From NCBI GenBank assembly GCA_017431395.1, contig JAFRLD010000125.1, positions 1 through 5,802 on the forward strand: a stretch of DNA of 5,802 bases, read 5' to 3'. The notes under the pieces were generated by a model. The model had not been told where the DNA came from and searched no databases. It saw nothing but the letters and a program-made list of their open reading frames with translations. Below, piece after piece: positions 4,741 through 5,802 of this stretch (position 1 is the first letter of the stretch; each line of letters starts with the position of its first letter). Origin of the DNA: Bacillota bacterium. GTDB lineage: Bacteria > Bacillota > Clostridia > Peptostreptococcales > Anaerovoracaceae. A program made the position numbers and the translations under genes.

Positions 4741-5802
4741 TTCTTTCGCACAAGCCGGTACAGCGGAGAGGACTCATCCGCGAAATAATTGTCGTCGTCA
4801 CTTTTGTACTTGCGCATCAGGCTCTCGAAATGCGGGTCCTCGGTGATCTCTTCCTGATGAAAGGCCCGCTCTGCCGCGTTCAGTCCGGACACGGATTTCA
4901 TGTGCTCTTTGAACGGCCTTGGCAGCCGGCTCATATAGATGAGCGGGACGATGGCAAAAAAGTGCACCAAAGTAAATAGGATGGCTATGCCAACACAGGC
5001 CTTGCTCCCCACTCCCACGGTCATCAGAAGGAAGCAGAGGATCACGCCCAGGACCCAGCTGAGCTCCGTGATATGCCAGCGTTCCAGCTTTCGCAGCGCC
5101 AGTGAGAGAGCCCGGTCATAGTAGACCTTGGACCTTCCCTCCCGGCGAAAGACCATAGCCCAGCGGTTACGTCCAAGAAACAGCTTCAGGCTGGTCAGGT
5201 AATCCGATTCGTAGGGGCTTTTGGCCGCGCCCGCGGCATCGCCCGCATCCTCCGCCGGTTTTTCGCCGGCTCCCGTTTCGGGATCTGCAGGCATCTCCTC
5301 CGCAGGCTCCATAACGACCTCCGTCAGGATGCACTGCCCCTCGCCCATGACGAGGATATCCTCCGTCACTCCCGCGGGAAAATCGATCACCGCCTGCTCA
5401 TCCGGCCGGATCATCTCGCTCCTCTCTCCGCAGGTGATCACAGCATACCCGTCAAGGCAGAAGAGTCCATAGGAAACCGCCGCGTCCGCTGCCGCGCTGT
5501 CCATCGGGACCGGCCTTGCGCTGGAGGTCAGCTTCAGAAGCTCCATCCGGCCGCGCCCGCCTTTGGCATAGATCAGATTATAATCGCGGAGAAGCTTCCC
5601 GAAGCACTTCGTCTTGACCGCCCCATCGAAGCTGTCCTGTTCCAGTGCCTGCAGATGTGCAGAACGTACGTCTCCGTGCGCCAGGACCACATCTCCTTCC
5701 AGCACCATCAGGATCCGGTCGTAATCCGGCAGCTTCGTGAAGGAGGATTCCTCCCGGTCGGAGTTCGCCGTACTCAGACGCCAGATGAAATCCCGGTCCA
5801 GG
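4737..5802 (-). CDS. HutD/Ves-family cupin fused to a two-helix membrane domain, N-terminus outside window
   Basis: The frame is open to the right edge; 354 residues plus the TGA stop are visible. The first visible residues (LDRDFIWRLSTANS, SSFTKLPDYDRILMVLEGD) and the later FDGAVKTKCFGKLLRDYNLIYAKGGRGR match conserved blocks of the HutD/Ves family, so the Met at 5708 is internal and some 20-30 residues are missing upstream. HutD proteins are small cupins tied to histidine utilisation in Pseudomonas; Ves is a stress-linked E. coli relative; the biochemical role is poorly known. Visible residues 92-165 complete the cupin half. Residues 166-195 are an Ala/Pro/Glu/Asp linker. A basic stretch (RNRWAMVFRREGR...) leads to two membrane helices at about 246-266 and 268-290 (DNA 4932-5066), split by a turn GVGSKA. 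A charged tail of about 60 residues ends LVRKK. Basic residues flank both helices on the same side, so both ends should be cytoplasmic. The usual family length is near 190, so the C-terminal half is an addition. No hut genes are visible. Confidence 0.82.
   Translation of the reverse strand, partial: LDRDFIWRLSTANSDREESSFTKLPDYDRILMVLEGDVVLAHGDVRSAHLQALEQDSFDGAVKTKCFGKLLRDYNLIYAKGGRGRMELLKLTSSARPVPMDSAAADAAVSYGLFCLDGYAVITCGERSEMIRPDEQAVIDFPAGVTEDILVMGEGQCILTEVVMEPAEEMPADPETGAGEKPAEDAGDAAGAAKSPYESDYLTSLKLFLGRNRWAMVFRREGRSKVYYDRALSLALRKLERWHITELSWVLGVILCFLLMTVGVGSKACVGIAILFTLVHFFAIVPLIYMSRLPRPFKEHMKSVSGLNAAERAFHQEEITEDPHFESLMRKYKSDDDNYFADESSPLYRLVRKK

Noticed and set aside
4730..4801. Start of the methyltransferase at 4801
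   Set aside because: It would add 24 residues that do not fit the family, overlap the upstream gene, and ignore the ribosome site before 4729.
5706..5708. Met at 5708 as start of the HutD-like protein
   Set aside because: The same frame upstream encodes the conserved HutD block DFIWRLS...YDRIL up to the window edge, so this Met is internal.

Overview
All four genes in this window read on the minus strand. The protein styles suggest a low-to-mid GC Gram-positive Firmicute, most likely a gut-type anaerobe of the Clostridia/Eubacteriales. The clues are strong AGGAGG-type ribosome sites, a lipoprotein with a Thr-Pro linker, choline-binding-like wall repeats joined to an L,D-transpeptidase domain, and a YpsC-type THUMP methyltransferase. 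The assignment below phylum is an inference.

In transcription order (right to left), the first gene enters at the right edge and ends at 4737. It encodes a HutD/Ves-family cupin whose N-terminus lies outside the window, fused through an acidic Ala/Pro/Glu linker to a C-terminal module with two membrane segments. Seven bases later the second gene begins (4729 to 3449): a YpsC/RlmL-type 23S rRNA guanine-N2 methyltransferase. It carries an in-frame insert of four 10-residue repeats inside the catalytic domain and an altered NPPY motif (NLPY). A hairpin with a T-run at 3394-3418 closes this transcription unit.

An AT-rich intergenic stretch follows (3132-3448). It holds the promoter of a secreted lipoprotein gene (3131 to 1614). 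That protein has five copies of a small beta-rich domain, four before and one after a long Thr-Pro-rich linker. A second intergenic gap (1484-1613) holds a promoter with the same 13-base extended -10 core, overlapped by an inverted repeat. It drives a long wall-bound protein that runs off the left edge: signal peptide, acidic linker, about 16 choline-binding-like repeats, and the beginning of a YkuD-type L,D-transpeptidase domain.

Functionally the window splits in two. The right half is a two-gene unit (membrane-tethered HutD-like protein plus rRNA methyltransferase). The left half is a pair of cell-envelope genes, each with its own near-identical promoter core, which may be co-regulated. No tRNA, rRNA, CRISPR array or intact mobile element was seen. 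The least ordinary features are the HutD-membrane fusion, the repeat insert in the methyltransferase and the five-domain lipoprotein.
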